Assembly (NCBI GenBank): GCA_035702855.1
Contig: DASSZM010000148.1
Span: forward strand, 1 to 14,919
DNA from: JAKAQB01 sp035702855
GTDB taxonomy: Bacteria > Actinomycetota > Acidimicrobiia > Acidimicrobiales > Palsa-688
Direction: 5' to 3'
DNA: 14,919 bases
Shown here one piece after another: positions 14,869-14,919 of the stretch (positions within the stretch are counted from its first letter, which is position 1; each line of letters opens with the position of its first letter). The translations under genes and the position numbers were made by a program. Below the pieces are notes generated by a model that saw nothing but the letters and a program-made list of their open reading frames with translations, ran no database searches and was not told where the DNA came from.

Positions 14869-14919
14869 GCCGTCGCGGTGCTCGCCGCCGCAGCGGCCGG
14901 CGGCCCGCCGCACCGGGGG

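Overview
The window is very GC-rich throughout, with strong G/C at third codon positions, many GTG starts and stop-start overlaps. It carries an acyl-CoA carboxylase beta subunit followed by a short epsilon-like subunit, an arrangement known from Actinobacteria. With a membrane-anchored cyclophilin and several apparently leaderless genes, this points to a high-GC actinobacterium. Acidimicrobiia is a reasonable guess, but the sequence alone does not settle the class.

Left part (1-4050): the first 33 bases are the start of a leftward gene for a probably exported protein. About 850 bases without a convincing gene follow, containing short palindromes and repeats. Then come an Old Yellow Enzyme family ene-reductase (rightward) and, tail to tail, the membrane AAA+ protease FtsH (leftward).

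Middle part (4051-8644): a 207-base divergent spacer leads to a 15-codon ORF that reads like the start of a flavoprotein and overlaps asnB (glutamine-dependent asparagine synthetase) by one base. A leftward TetR regulator lies tail to tail with asnB. Diverging from tetR is an SDR/NAD-binding epimerase-like gene broken by two frameshifts and an internal deletion. Between them sits a large inverted repeat that is a good operator candidate. A possible 37-residue Cys-containing protein then overlaps a stand-alone 5'-3' exonuclease (Pol I N-domain type).

Right part (8641-14919): aat (N-end rule Leu/Phe-transferase) is convergent with the exonuclease, their stop codons sharing one CTAG. Divergent from aat is an operon of acyl-CoA carboxylase beta subunit, epsilon-like subunit and a calcineurin-like phosphoesterase, all with overlapping ends. 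After a hairpin-containing spacer comes a peptidase S51/cyanophycinase-like hydrolase. Convergent with it are two tandem cyclophilin-type prolyl isomerases, one membrane-anchored and one without an anchor, evidently products of a duplication.

Most of the window is ordinary housekeeping and lipid or amino-acid metabolism. I see no defence island, CRISPR array, phage, IS element, rRNA or tRNA, and no clear novel multi-gene system. The most unusual signals are the flavoprotein-like mini-ORF coupled to asnB, the tetR/SDR inverted repeat beside a decayed target gene, a repeated TAnnnT-to-start spacing suggesting leaderless transcripts, the small ORF coupled to the exonuclease, and the duplicated cyclophilins.
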